Made by a program: the position numbers and the translations under genes. From GCA-2686295 sp964402995 (GTDB taxonomy: Archaea; Nanobdellota; Nanobdellia; Woesearchaeales; GCA-2686295), in NCBI GenBank assembly GCA_964402995.1, contig CAYOEA010000004.1, positions 62,001-126,000 on the forward strand: 64,000 nucleotides of DNA, written 5' to 3'. The notes under the pieces were generated by a model that was given only the letters and a program-made list of their open reading frames with translations, did not search any database and was not told the origin of the DNA. Shown piece by piece: positions 23,671 through 36,600 of this stretch; the stretch's first letter is position 1, and each line of letters begins with the position of its first letter.

Positions 23671-25863
23671 TTAAAGTTTATGCATAGAAGAATGTTTTAG
23701 AGGATGAACATAAGAATCTAAAACTTTAATCATTTGATCTTTTGTACGACACATACGAAGTTTAACAGCTAAACCATCAAAACCAAATACATGTTCAACC
23801 CATGAAGCAAAGTCATTACGCTCAACAGTAACATGGTAAGAAAAAACTGTTTCAGGCATAACTTGTAGATAAGATACAAAGTCTTCAACACAAGTTAACT
23901 TTACATTATTAACAAGATGAAAGTATTCTTCCGGAGTTGAAGGTTTAGTCTTAAAAACTTGAGTTTTATAATCATTAAGAGTTTTCTGAAGCGTTTTATC
24001 CTTAGACTTAGAATTAGGTTTTGATTCAGATTTAAGCGAAGATTTAGAAATTGGTTTAGATTTAATTTTAGTAGGTTTAGATTTGAATTTTTTAGATTTA
24101 AGTTTAGATTTTTGTTTTACAATATTCAAACTTAAAGTATGTATAACTCCGTTTTTTGATTTAAGAGATTTTATTTTTTTTGCTAAAGCAGAGTCACCAA
24201 GGTGTGATTCAATAAAATCAGATAATTCTTCACCTTTAATAATATCAAATTGATCTTTAGATAAACTTTCAATAAATTCTAACAACTCATTCTTTGAACT
24301 TATTAAATAAGGAATTTCAGATATAACTCTGTTAGATAAACGATTATGAGCAAAAACTAAACTAATACTTAATAATGCCATAACAAGTAAAACAATAATT
24401 ATTACAAACCAAAAATTATAATCTCTAACTCTTGAAGGACTTTCAATAACAGGCTTAATAACCTCTAAAGATTCACATTGCGTGTACAAAGTATTGTTAA
24501 CATATAAATCCGTACAAAAATTATAAAAACCAGAATCCAATTCAAATTGTAATTCCTTATTTAATTTTTTATTAAAAGAAGAATCAAGTATAATTCGTTC
24601 TTTTTTTAATATTTTTTTTACAAACGCTCCATCTTTTAAATAGAAAATAAGTTCACCCTCTAAGCCATATAAAGATTCAAAATTTACAAGTTTATAATTG
24701 AAATCAAATTCCTCGCCTGATTCATATTGTTTATCTTCAACAAATAATTCAGTCGTTGTTTTATTTTCAATAATGATTGCAGAAATATTTATTGTGAACA
24801 GTACTTCTTTGTCTAAAATAACTTTCAACTTAAAATCATAATCTTTTAATTCTTGATTTTCTGGAACATTAAAATTTAAGTTAAAAGATTCTTCTTGGCC
24901 GGGTGAAACCCTAATTGAAGACTTGCTAATAGAAAGGAAAGAATCAGCAGGTTCTAGTTCCAAAAAAAATCTTAAAGTTTTATCTGCATTACTAAAAATG
25001 GAAATTGGATAAGATTCTTTGTCATTTGGAAACAATTCTATTTTAAGACTTGCAGGCAAGAAAGTAAATGATTCTTCAGATACATTATTAGCATAAAATG
25101 TTGAGTAAACAGGTGATGAACCACCACAAGATTTACTAGTTATAGGTTTTGATAATTGAGTTCCACAAGAGTTTTGATCAGTGCAAGATCTAGTTCCACA
25201 TTCACTACCTGACCAAGCTGTACAAGACCAAACTTCACTACAAAAAGCTTCTAAATAAAAATATTGAGTTGAAGTATTAAAATTACTAAGATTAGCTAAA
25301 CCATCACTAACTTGTAAATTATAAGAAACTGTTTTATCAACATAAGAATTGCCATCAAACCAATATAAATTGTAAAGAGTATGATTTCCACTTATAGGAA
25401 TACTAGCACTAACATTAGTAAAATGATTAGGTGAACTCACAGTGAAATTTGAAGCAAAATAACCAGGATTACTTTGAGTATGAGTAATATTAAGTTTTGG
25501 AGGAAGAACTTTAAATTCAGCGTATGAATTATTAAATTCGCTTGAAGTCCAGAAAATATGTGTTGCGTTTTCAGTTACTAATAACTCAGATCCATTCTCA
25601 AATATTCTCCAAGAATGAGACTCAGACCAAAAAAGATTTTTGAGTAAAGACACGTTAGAAGTTAAATTTATATTATATATTAATGGAATTCGAATAATTA
25701 CATCGGAACCATTTACTTGAACAAATGAAGATTGAATATAAAGATTATTATCTAAAGAAACGTCAGGAGTTACAATCTGTATCCCAATATCAAAAGATGC
25801 CGCAGACAAAAATATAATCAACAACAAACTTATGCTTATTAAGAATTTATTTTTCAATTTCAT
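23671..25863 (-). CDS. Surface membrane protein with cytoplasmic DUF5752-type domain (larger of a pair)
   Basis: 730 aa. A signal peptide (FLISISLLLIIFLSAAS) is followed by an extracellular beta-rich part with many N-glycosylation sequons and a cysteine-rich stretch near 208-245 (CSEVWSCTAWSGSECGTRSC, thrombospondin-type-1-like). A membrane helix lies near 487-510 (FWFVIIIVLLVMALLSISLVF), then a cytoplasmic part with a K/S/P-rich linker (about 595-640) and a C-terminal domain (about 650-725) with MPETVFSYHVTVERNDFASW. That last domain recurs in the next gene upstream and resembles DUF5752. It overlaps that gene by 17 nt, so the two are co-expressed. Confidence 0.75.
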   Translation of the reverse strand: MKLKNKFLISISLLLIIFLSAASFDIGIQIVTPDVSLDNNLYIQSSFVQVNGSDVIIRIPLIYNINLTSNVSLLKNLFWSESHSWRIFENGSELLVTENATHIFWTSSEFNNSYAEFKVLPPKLNITHTQSNPGYFASNFTVSSPNHFTNVSASIPISGNHTLYNLYWFDGNSYVDKTVSYNLQVSDGLANLSNFNTSTQYFYLEAFCSEVWSCTAWSGSECGTRSCTDQNSCGTQLSKPITSKSCGGSSPVYSTFYANNVSEESFTFLPASLKIELFPNDKESYPISIFSNADKTLRFFLELEPADSFLSISKSSIRVSPGQEESFNLNFNVPENQELKDYDFKLKVILDKEVLFTINISAIIIENKTTTELFVEDKQYESGEEFDFNYKLVNFESLYGLEGELIFYLKDGAFVKKILKKERIILDSSFNKKLNKELQFELDSGFYNFCTDLYVNNTLYTQCESLEVIKPVIESPSRVRDYNFWFVIIIVLLVMALLSISLVFAHNRLSNRVISEIPYLISSKNELLEFIESLSKDQFDIIKGEELSDFIESHLGDSALAKKIKSLKSKNGVIHTLSLNIVKQKSKLKSKKFKSKPTKIKSKPISKSSLKSESKPNSKSKDKTLQKTLNDYKTQVFKTKPSTPEEYFHLVNNVKLTCVEDFVSYLQVMPETVFSYHVTVERNDFASWVEHVFGFDGLAVKLRMCRTKDQMIKVLDSYVHPLKHSSMHKL

Positions 25864-27016
25864 CTTGAATAACTTTTCTGAAACTAGCTTTGTTTTTACA
25901 TTTACGAAGTTTAGCTGCTAAAATTTTAAAATTAAGTACACCTTCAATCCAATTAGCAAAATCATTTTTATCTTTAGAAACATGATAATAAAATGAACTA
26001 TCGGGCATTACTGGAAGATAATGATAAAGGTCCATAACTGATTTTAAACTTGTTCCATTATTGAAATGAAAGTATTCATCGGATGAGCTTACTTCTTTTG
26101 ATAAATCAATTTTAGATTTTTTTCTTGAAGAAGTTTTCTTTTTAGTTGAAACTGGTTTTGTTTCTTTAAGTTTAACTTTAATTTTTTCTTCAATTTTGAC
26201 TTCTTTTGTTTTCTCAATAATTTTTTCTTTTGATTTAGGTTTGAATTTAGGTTTAATAGATTTAACTACAAGTTTAGGCTTTTTCTGTATTGATTTCTTT
26301 TTTGCAGCTACTTTTTTCTTTTCAGGTTCTAAGTCTGTTTTCGCTTTAGATAATTTCTTTGTAGCATCTTTTAGAACTTTATCAGAATCATCATTTTCTT
26401 TTCTTACAACAACTAATTTTAAACCAATTATGTTTTTAGTTGTTAAAAGACTTTTTCTTGCAAAAATAGCCACAATGCCCAATAATGCTAAGATACCAAG
26501 GATTATCTTTGAAGTTTTTGAAATTAAAATACTCCATGTATGTCTAAAAAAGTTTCTTATTTTAATCATCGTGTTTATTCCAACACCATCCTCATTTACA
26601 ATTAACACATCAAAACTTTGAGATATTTTCATAACCATTCCTAATTGTCCACCTTCTTGTTCTTGAAAAGGCATCATAGAATATCGCACTTTAAAAGAAT
26701 CACCAACAAAGGATTTCTTAGGGGCAACAACTTTTACTTGAATATTATTTTTAAAAGATTTTGGGGGGAGAATATATGTTTCATTATGATCAACAATTTC
26801 AGCTACATTCTTTTCAGAAGTTAAATTAAGCGTTACGGATATTGGCTCATCACTAGGATTTTGCATAACTAAATCAAAATAATAAGTTCCGCCTTTAATA
26901 AGACGTAAAGTACTATTTTCTAAGTATTCTTGTGCAATTCCTAAAGCAGAAACAGGTGGAGTCATAAATAGCACTAATAATAGAACTAATAACGAAAATA
27001 CTACTACACCCCTCAT
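25847..27016 (-). CDS. Single-pass surface protein with cytoplasmic DUF5752-type domain (smaller of a pair)
   Basis: 389 aa: signal peptide (VVVFSLLVLLLVLFMTPPVSA), an extracellular Ig-like domain of about 120 residues (FDLVMQNPSDEPISVTLNLT), a membrane helix near 170-190, a very Lys-rich tail (about 215-300, many K-K and KPK motifs) and the C-terminal domain YHYLPVMPDSSFYYHVSKD, then NDFANWIEG. The homologous end of the following gene shares MP-x-x-x-F-x-YHV and NDFA-W. The topology puts this shared domain inside the cell. A TATA-like TTTATTAAG about 25 nt before the ATG suggests a leaderless mRNA. Function unknown. Confidence 0.75.
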   Translation of the reverse strand: MRGVVVFSLLVLLLVLFMTPPVSALGIAQEYLENSTLRLIKGGTYYFDLVMQNPSDEPISVTLNLTSEKNVAEIVDHNETYILPPKSFKNNIQVKVVAPKKSFVGDSFKVRYSMMPFQEQEGGQLGMVMKISQSFDVLIVNEDGVGINTMIKIRNFFRHTWSILISKTSKIILGILALLGIVAIFARKSLLTTKNIIGLKLVVVRKENDDSDKVLKDATKKLSKAKTDLEPEKKKVAAKKKSIQKKPKLVVKSIKPKFKPKSKEKIIEKTKEVKIEEKIKVKLKETKPVSTKKKTSSRKKSKIDLSKEVSSSDEYFHFNNGTSLKSVMDLYHYLPVMPDSSFYYHVSKDKNDFANWIEGVLNFKILAAKLRKCKNKASFRKVIQDEIEK

Positions 27017-27173
27017 TTTAATTAAAAATAGACTAGATTCTTAATAAACATTTTGATTTTTGAGGGTAAAAATGAACATAGTAACATTTATAAGCTAATA
27101 CACACAATGTAAGACTAGAAAAGAGAGATTAAAGAAAGCATTAAATACTCAAACATACAGTGTAGGATAAAAA

Positions 27174-27623
27174 GTGCATAAAATAGTAGAAAATGGACTA
27201 AAAAATAGAGATTTTCTGAGTGGACAATATCAAATTCTAATACCAAGTTGCATCTTTTTAGACAGGGAAGTTGCATTTCTAGAAGCAATAGTTGAATATC
27301 TGAAAGAAGAATACAAATTAGGATACTCACAAATTGCAGATTTACTAAAAAGAGATCAAAGAAACATAAGAACAACATATCTTCGAACAAAAGACAAACG
27401 AATTCTAAGAAAAACATTTGTTGATGAATCAAATATCCACATCCCACTAGATGTAATTGCTAATTCTAAATTCACAGCATTCGAAGCAATTGTTTTACAC
27501 ATGAGAAATAGTGGAGCAAGCAACAAACAACTTTCTGTAATTTTCAATAGATCAGCAAAAACCTTGTCAACAATCTACACAAGAGCAAAAAAGAAATCTG
27601 AGGCAGATGAAAAAGCAAACTAA
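27174..27623 (+). CDS. Putative DNA-binding protein with two helix-turn-helix units
   Basis: 149 aa with GTG start (AGGAT 5 nt upstream). Two similar HTH units are visible: EAIVEYLKEEYKLGYSQIAD through IRTTYLRTKDK (about 42-80) and EAIVLHMRNSGASNKQLSVI through LSTIYTRAKKK (about 104-142), each helix-helix-turn-helix with a basic end. This suggests a sequence-specific regulator resembling sigma-region-4-like HTH. Its last 17 nt overlap the start of the giant protease gene, so it may control that gene and the divergent surface pair. A TATA-like TTTATAAG is at 27087-27094. Confidence 0.7.
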   Translation: MHKIVENGLKNRDFLSGQYQILIPSCIFLDREVAFLEAIVEYLKEEYKLGYSQIADLLKRDQRNIRTTYLRTKDKRILRKTFVDESNIHIPLDVIANSKFTAFEAIVLHMRNSGASNKQLSVIFNRSAKTLSTIYTRAKKKSEADEKAN

Positions 27624-30600
27624 ACAAAACGGAATAGAGAATAGAACGTCCGACATAAATAGTTTGAATAGCCACAGCAATAAAAAGCATAAAAATATGC
27701 AACTATTATTCTTAGTAGCCTTAGTCTTAATTTTAGGATTATTAACAAGCATAGGATTTGTTGAATTAACAGGATTTGCAAGTTTAGATTACAAAGGGAC
27801 AATATTAGTTGAAGAATTTAACTTAAGCATAAAAGAGAACTATACAGAAATAAATCTTAATAGAACCAATATATCAGGAATAAGCATAAATGGTGAAATT
27901 ATAGGACAAGGAAGAACTAAAGTAATACTAAATATCAATGGAAGTTTATTTGATGTAATTGATATAGATACGAACACGAGCGAAGGATTAAACCTGATTA
28001 CAGGATATGCGATTAAGAAAATAAAACCAAGAAACCCAGTTATCGAAATAGAGTTAAATGAAAGTACGAATGAAACTACTGACACAAATATAGAAATTAA
28101 TTCTAGTCAAAATATTAGTGAAGAAATTAATGAAAGTATTAGTGAAAACATAAGCATAGTAATTGATGAAGAAAATAATTTAACCAACAATAGCAGCGCA
28201 AACATAATTAATGAAACAAACAACACAATAGACGAGAACACAAGCATAATAATTGAAGAAGAAAATAATTTAACCAACAATACTAGTGCAGACATAATTA
28301 ATGAAACAAACAACACAATAGACGAGAACACAAGCATAGTAATTAATGAAGAAAATAATTTAACCAATAATACTAGTGCAGACATAATTAACGAAACAAG
28401 TGGCGAGAACATAAGTATAATACTTGAAGAAGAAATTCTAAATCTTGAGAATATTAGTCAAGAAATAGTTCTTAATGAAACTTACGAGAACGAAAAAATT
28501 ACAGAAGTAATATCAGGATGTGTAGAAACTTGTAATCTTGAAATCATAAATGAGAACATTAGTTTAATTATAATACTAGAAGGAACAGAGTTTAAACTAA
28601 ATTCAATTGAATATAAAATATTAGAAGAAAATAATGCACCAATACAAATAAAAGTAATTGATGATATTGTACTAAATAAATTCTACGAATTGAATGCTAG
28701 CGAATATTTCATTGATCCAGATGAAGATGAACTAATTTATGATAGCAGCAATATTGAAAGTATAAATGTAAGTGTTAAAGGAGAAATAATAAGATTCGAA
28801 TCAAATACTCCAGGCGAATATGAATTACATCTTTATGCAACAGATGGATCAATGTTAACAACAAGTAATAGATTCAATATTAGTGTTGTTGCACCAGAAG
28901 AGTATGTGGAAGGATATGTTGAAGCACTTGAATTAATTAAAGAAAAAATAAATGCTAGATTCATGGTGAAAACTAAAGAAGGAATTGAATTAATACAAAT
29001 AACAAACGAGACAAGTATTGGAAAAATAGCACCTACAACTACGAACATAAAAGGAAAAGATAAAATAAAAATAATTGACAAAGAAAAAATAAAAAATAAA
29101 ATAAAACCTAGTAAGCGAAAGCAAAGAACATTCATTAATGAAACAACTAAAGATGGAAATATAATTGAGATAAAACAAGAAGTAAATAATTACAAAGCAG
29201 TCGACTTAGATGAAACTGGATTAAACAATTTAATAGAAAACAAAATAATTGAAGAAATAATAATAGATCAAGAATTCGCAGTTTTAATTGAAGAATCAAA
29301 AAATATAACTAATGCAACAACTGTAATCGCCCAAGGATTTAATGGAAAAGGACAAACAATATGTATCCTGGACACAGGAGTAAATACAAGCGTTCTTGGA
29401 GTTACAAATATAACAGGATATAATTTTATTGATAACAATGACAACTTTTCAGATGAACATGGACATGGAACAAAAGTTGCATACGTGTCAACAAGAATTG
29501 CCAATGAAAGCAAATACGTAATTGCAAAAGTTGTGTCAAATAATGGAATTGCTTATTCTTCAGATATAATAGCAGGACTAGAATATTGTGAAATACAAGA
29601 AGCAAATATAATATCCATTAGTTTAGGGGCAGGAAGATATGAAGGTTATTGTGATGAAGATTTAGTTGCACAGAAAATAAACAACTTATCAAACAATGGA
29701 ATACTAACAGTAGTTGCAAGTGGAAACGATGGATATACAAATGCTGTAAGCAGTCCTGCATGCGCAAGAGAAAGTTTAGCAATAGGTGCTTCAACAAAAA
29801 CAGATGAAATTAGCACAATTTCAAACTACAATAACGCAACATTATTAGTTGCGCCAGGAGAGAGTATCAATACAAAAGATCAGTATGGCGTGGATGTAAT
29901 TGCGAGTGGAACAAGTATGTCAACACCAATAGTTGCAGGAATAACAGCAATTATTAGCGAGAACAAAACAATTAACAATACAGAACTAAAAGAATTATTA
30001 ATCCACACAGGAAAAGTAGTTGAACATAGCGAAAGATATTTCTCAAGAGTAAATGCGTACAATGCATTAACTGAAAATATAACTAATAATTTTACTCCTG
30101 GAAACTTGAGTTTTGTAAATGGTAGCGAGATTGAATTTAGTCCTCTTGCAACAACTATATGGGTGGATGATTTTAGTGACGGTGAATGGACTAATAATTG
30201 GACTTTATTTACTGGAACAAGTAATCAAGTCACTGTTGTTTCTGAAGAATTAAAGATTGCCAGTTATCATAACAATTGGTTATATGGTGGAAATACTAGT
30301 TGGGGTAACTATACTTATACTGCTAAATTAAAATGTGATGCTGTTAGTAGTAATTATAATTGTAACATTATTTTTGCTTATGGAGGCACCACTGATTTCT
30401 TGCAATATGGTCAAAGAAATGATGAAATGAGAATTTTCACAGATTCTTATTCAGACTTAGCCGCTTCTAGTTCTGGTCATGATATCGCTAATGATGTTTG
30501 GGTTTGGTATAAAGTTGTGTTAAGTGATGATCGTATCTTGGCAAGACATTGGAATGTTAGTGATTCTGAACCATCAACATGGGACTTTAATATTTCAACC

Positions 30601-33600
30601 CCTTCAGATAAAAAAACTGGAGCAGTAGGAGTTGTAGCACATTCATTAAGTGCTTCTTATTTTGACGATGTGACAGTTACTCAAGAAGAGGTTGGCGAGC
30701 CATATGATGCAAATGTTACAGCAACAAAATTCAATGGAAGCACAACAAACTTTGATAGTTTAACTCAAGACTTGAATAACAACATAGTTCTTGAAATTGC
30801 AGATTATGGAAAAATTGAATGGAACGATGAATTAAATGTTTCAAATCAAAATTATGATTCGTATGTTAATATAACACAAAACAACATTAGTGTTGCAATT
30901 GGAAGTTTACATTCAACTCATAATTCAAGTGCTAATTTATCATTATATGGATTATCATATCTTGACCCAACTCCATATAAGGATGGTTCTATTTGTACCG
31001 ATTGTACAAGATTTAGTTATAATGGAAGTACAATGACGTTTAATGCAAGCGGATTTTCAAGTTACACTGCAGTAGAGAGTGTAAAAACTTTAGAAATAAC
31101 TGATCCAATTACTGCAATTCCGGAATCAGTTGAAGATGGAGATAACATCAGCATCCTATTTAATTTCTTAAGTGATAGCGTAAATGTTACAACAGGTATA
31201 ACAACAAACAATGTAACAATTAATGGAGAAGAAGCTACAATTATTGGATCAGGTTTAAATCCATTTGAGAATTTTACAACTTTCACTAGTGATCTTGGAG
31301 ATTGGGCTTCAAGCGGAGATACAGAATGTTCATGGGCTAGAGATGTTTCCGGAACTGGAAGTGGATCAACAGGCCCTTGTTCAGGAAGTGCTACTTGCAC
31401 TGTAGATGCAGGATATGATAATAACATGTATTCCTATGTTGAAACATCCTCAAATGCTTGTGATGGTGCAACTGATCATGCATATTTAACATACACAGGA
31501 ATTGATCTTGATAATTATTCAAATACTAAAATTAGTTTTGCATATAACATGTATGGAGCGGAGATGGGGCAATTAAATGTTCAAATAGATGATGGAGCTG
31601 GAGGATGGGATACCTTATGGAATATATCAGGAAATCAAGGAACTAGTTGGTATACAAAAACAATTAATTTTTCAGGATATTCAAGTACAAGGAATATAAG
31701 ATTTGATTATTATAGAAATGGTTTTACTAGTTTCACTGGAGATGTTGCTTTAGATGTGTTAAACATTAGTGGAAGTTCAGAAGGTCAAGAAGTAGTTTAT
31801 ATTCCAGGAGTTGGATGGCAAGTTAATGTTACTGTACCTTCAGGATTAACTGGAGATCAAGATTTATTTGTTAATGCAACACACAATTCAGTATCTGTTA
31901 CAGATACAGAATCTAACGCAGTCTCGTACGGATGGGATCCACTACAAGATATTTCAACAACTCCAAACACACAAGGTTTCGGACAGAACATAACGATACA
32001 AGCAAGTACTGCTGGTAGCAATGGAGTGTCTGAAGTATGGGTTGGAATTACAACACCACAAGGAACAGAAACAAACTATTCTATGAGCAACTATACAGCA
32101 GACACATGGACTTACAATTACACAAACTACATCAACGGAACATACAATTACACTATATATGCTAATAATACAGAAGGATCAAACACTACTTCAAGCATAA
32201 ACAATTTTAGCATGAATGTAAACTTCACAATAGAAATCAAGACATTAAAAGATAGTTATACCAACAATGACATAATCAACATAACAGACCCACCAGACTT
32301 CCTAACATCATTAATAGAACAAGTAATAGAAGTAAATGAAAAAGAAGAACAAACAGAGATAGTTGAAGAAACAACAACTAATATAGACGTAAAATCAGGA
32401 AACAGAATTACAGGGGCAGCAATAGCAATTGAAACACACATAATATCAAAAGAAAACACTTGGACAAAAATTTGGGATTTAATAAAGAGTATTTTTGCAA
32501 GATCAAGTATTACAGGATTAACAATACTAGAAATAGAACAAGAACCAAGTGTTCTAAACATAACTATTAATGAAAGTATTCTTTCAATCTTAGAGAATTC
32601 AGACAAAGTAGATGAAGAACTACTTAATAAAATCAGAACAGAAGGCAAAGCAAGAACCATAATCAAAACTCCAGAAGGAATAAAAATTATCGAGATCGAA
32701 GAAAGAAAAACACCACAGAATAAAAAAGAAATACAAATACAAAGTAAAAAAGAAATAGAAACACAAAAAACTAAAGATGAGATTACAAAAGTTAAAGAAA
32801 AAGACATTAAAGATAAAATTAAAGAAAGCAAAAAAGAAAATAGAAAATTCTTGAATAAAACAAACAAAGAAGGAAAACTCTTAGAAATAAAACAAGAAAC
32901 AAAAGAATTCAAATCAATAGAGAACATAGATCTAGAAACATTGCTAACATTAATTCAAGATGAAAAAATAGAATCAATAAGTTTAGATCAAGAATTCACC
33001 TTATTAATAGAAGAAAGTAAAAATATCACCAGAGCAAATGAAGTAATAACACACGGACTAGGAGGAAGTGGGCAAACAATTTGTATATTAGACACAGGAG
33101 CAAATTCAGAAGTTCTTGGAATCAATATAACAGGATATAACTTCGTCAACGACAACACAAACATAAGCGATAATCACGGACATGGAACAAAAATAACATA
33201 TGTAGCAAGCAGAATTGCAAACGAAAGCAACTACATAATAGCAAAAGTAGTTTCAGATAACGGAACAGCTCATTCATCAGATATTATCGCAGGACTAGAA
33301 TATTGTGAAGAACAAGGCGCAAACATAATATCAATAAGCTTAGGAGCAGGACAATACAATGGTTATTGTGATGAAGATCCAGTTGCACAGAAAATTAATG
33401 ATTTAGCAAATAATAATGAAACACTAACAATCATAGCAAGTGGAAATGATGGACATACAAATGCAGTAACAAGTCCTGCATGTGCAAGAGAAGGATTAGC
33501 AGTTGCGGCAAGTACAAAAACAGATAATGTTTGGATTAACTCAAACTATAATAACGCAACAATACTATTAGCACCAGGAGAAAATATTGAAACTAAAGAT

Positions 33601-36600
33601 GAAATAGGCAACAATGTTTTAGTTTCAGGAACTAGTATTTCCGCTCCAATAGCTGCAAGTATAATTGCAATTGGTTTAGAAAATAAAACTCTTAATACAA
33701 GTGAAATAAAAGAATTAGCAATACAAACAGGAATTGTAATTGAAGAAAATGCAAGATACTTTTCAAGAATTGATGCACCTAATTTCTTAAATGAAAATAT
33801 TACCAATAATTTAAGCGCAGAAAATATGATTACAGTTAATGGAAGTGAAGAAAACTTTACAACATTATTAAGTGCTTGTGGAACGTTAAGCACAGCAGAT
33901 ACGACTTACACCCTAACTCAAAATATTAGTAGCAATGATTGTATTGCAATTACTGCATCAGGAGTAACTTTAGATTGTGATGGATACACAATAAGTTCCA
34001 CACCAAGTTATACATCAACAATTAAAATAACTGAATCAGATGTATCTATCTTAAATTGTAATGTTGTGGGTGGACACGCAATTGATTTCTCTACAGGAAG
34101 TTATGATGGAATAGTAAATAACAGTAATTTCTCAAGTGCAACAGCAGATGTCGTGTACTTTAGTACTACAGGAGGAGGAGAAAGAGCTTCATTCACAAAC
34201 AGCATATTTAATGGAACTTCAACTTCAGGACCAACATTCAGAGCAGAAAATGGATTTGTAGATATTGTAATTGACAATTGTGACTTTGAAGCATCAACTG
34301 CTAGAACATTTTATATGAGATATGGATCTGGTTTGAACTCATTTACTATGACTAATAGTAGATTATATCAAACAGGAAATGGCGATGTAATGCAACTAGA
34401 ATACTTTGATTATGCCATAATGGATAATGTAAATGTAAGTACAACAGGATCAGGAAAAGGAATTTACGTTACAGATAGACAATGGAGTGGAGCTTTAACA
34501 TTAAACAATGTAAATGTGCTTGCAATAAGTGATTACGCACTTCAAGTATTAGCTTTAAGCATTAATGCAGCAAACTCATCTTTTGAATCCGGAGGAAATG
34601 TTGTAGCCTTAGGAGCTTGGAGTGGAGGATCTTTTTACAATAACAGTATTAATTCAACTGATAACAATGATATCTTAATATCTATGACTAGAGATCAACA
34701 CACTCTTTGGTGGAATACTTTTGGAGAAACTAGTGCGTTATACGTTTCAGATAGTATTGGAAGCAACAATTATTACAAATCAATCTCAGGACATAATGAA
34801 GGAAACTACTGGTACAATATTGGTGGCTTAGACTTAGTTGAAACTGGAGATGCAGATTATGGCTCAGGATTCCAATACTCTGCAAGCGGAACCGATCACC
34901 CATATAATAATGCAAACTCAGGCGGAAAAGTAACTGCCACAAATGTAGTTGATCAAGGACCGTTAATACCTGGCGCATCAGGTCCAAACAGCGAGCCAAA
35001 CACACCAACAGTCAACATCCAAAGCATTGGTGGAACAAACGCTACAAGTGAAGATTTGAATTGTTCAGCAACTTTGATAGATAATAACTCAGATGATATG
35101 AACCTAACTATTGTGTGGTATAATAACACGAACACATACAGCACAACAGCACTAGCAGGACCATACAGTGACGGAACTTTATTCAACAATACAATAAGCA
35201 ACAGCATAACAAATGCTGGAGACAACTGGAGCTGTGCAATAATAGTAGATGATGGAACAAACACGAGCGAATGGGGATACAGTGAAAATATAACTATACT
35301 AACACCATTTATTAGCACTTGGACTACAAGTTTAAGTGGAACAAGCAACAGCACCCAAATAACATTGCCTTTAGAAGCAAGTGGAAATTACAATTTCGCA
35401 GTCAATTGGGGTGACAGTTCCAGCGATAACATCACAGAATATAATGATTCAGCAGTAACTCATGATTATTCAAGTTCAAGCACTTACACAGTTACAATTA
35501 CAGGAACAATTGAAGGTTGGAGATTTAATAACGGTGGAGATAAAAGCAAAATAATAGGTCTGAGCCAATGGGGACCATTAAAACTAGGAAATAATACCGG
35601 ATATTTCTATGGAGCTATTAATTTAGATATTAATGCAACTGATATCTTAAATCTTGAAGGAACTACAAATTTATATGAAGCATTCAGAAGTGCAGATGAT
35701 TTAATTACAGTGCCAAGCATGAATGATTGGGATACTAGCGAAGTTACCAATATGAGTGGAATGTTTTCATACACAAACAAGTTCAACCAGAACATAAGTG
35801 GCTGGAATACAAGCAAAGTAACTGATATGAGCAATATGTTTAATCGCGCATATGAATTCAACCATACACTGAATAACTGGGACACAAGCAAAGTAACAAA
35901 TATGAGCAACATGTTTAATTATATGCAATACTTCAACCACGAACTAAACAACTGGGACACAAGCAATGTAACAGACATGAGCAGCATGTTCAAAGATATA
36001 AGCGACTTCAACCAAAACATAAGCGGATGGAACACAAGCAAAGTAACAAACATGAATAGTATGTTCGAATATGCAGTTCAATTCAACCAAAATCTAACCA
36101 ACTGGGACACAAGCAGCGTAACAAACATGAAAAGCATGTTCGAAGATGCAAGCTATTTCAACGGGAACCTAAGCGGATGGAACACAAGTCAAGTAATAAA
36201 CATGACCAGGATGTTCAATGATGCAAGCAATTTTAACCAAAACATAAGTGAATGGGACACAAGCAAAGTAACAGACATGAATAGTATGTTCGAATATGCA
36301 AATATCTTCAATCAAAGTCTAAACAGTTGGAACGTAAGCAAAGTGACAGATATGAGCTACATGTTCGGTGATGCAAGCAAATTCAACCAACCACTAAATA
36401 ACTGGGACACAAGCAAAGTAACAAACATGGACAGCATGTTCAGATATGCATACGACTTCAACCAAAGTCTAACCAACTGGGATACGAGCAACGTAATAGA
36501 CATGAATAGTATGTTCTACGAAGCAAGCAGCTTCAACCAAAACATAAGCGGATGGAACACAAGCAAAGTGACAGATATGAGCTACATGTTCGGCGAAGCA

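Noticed and set aside
32256..32927. Long antisense open frame in the giant gene, with similar ones at 31062-31427 and 34953-35354
   Set aside because: They lie opposite low-complexity or repetitive coding sequence, have biased Ser/Leu/Ile composition and no start signals; they are shadows of the real frame.
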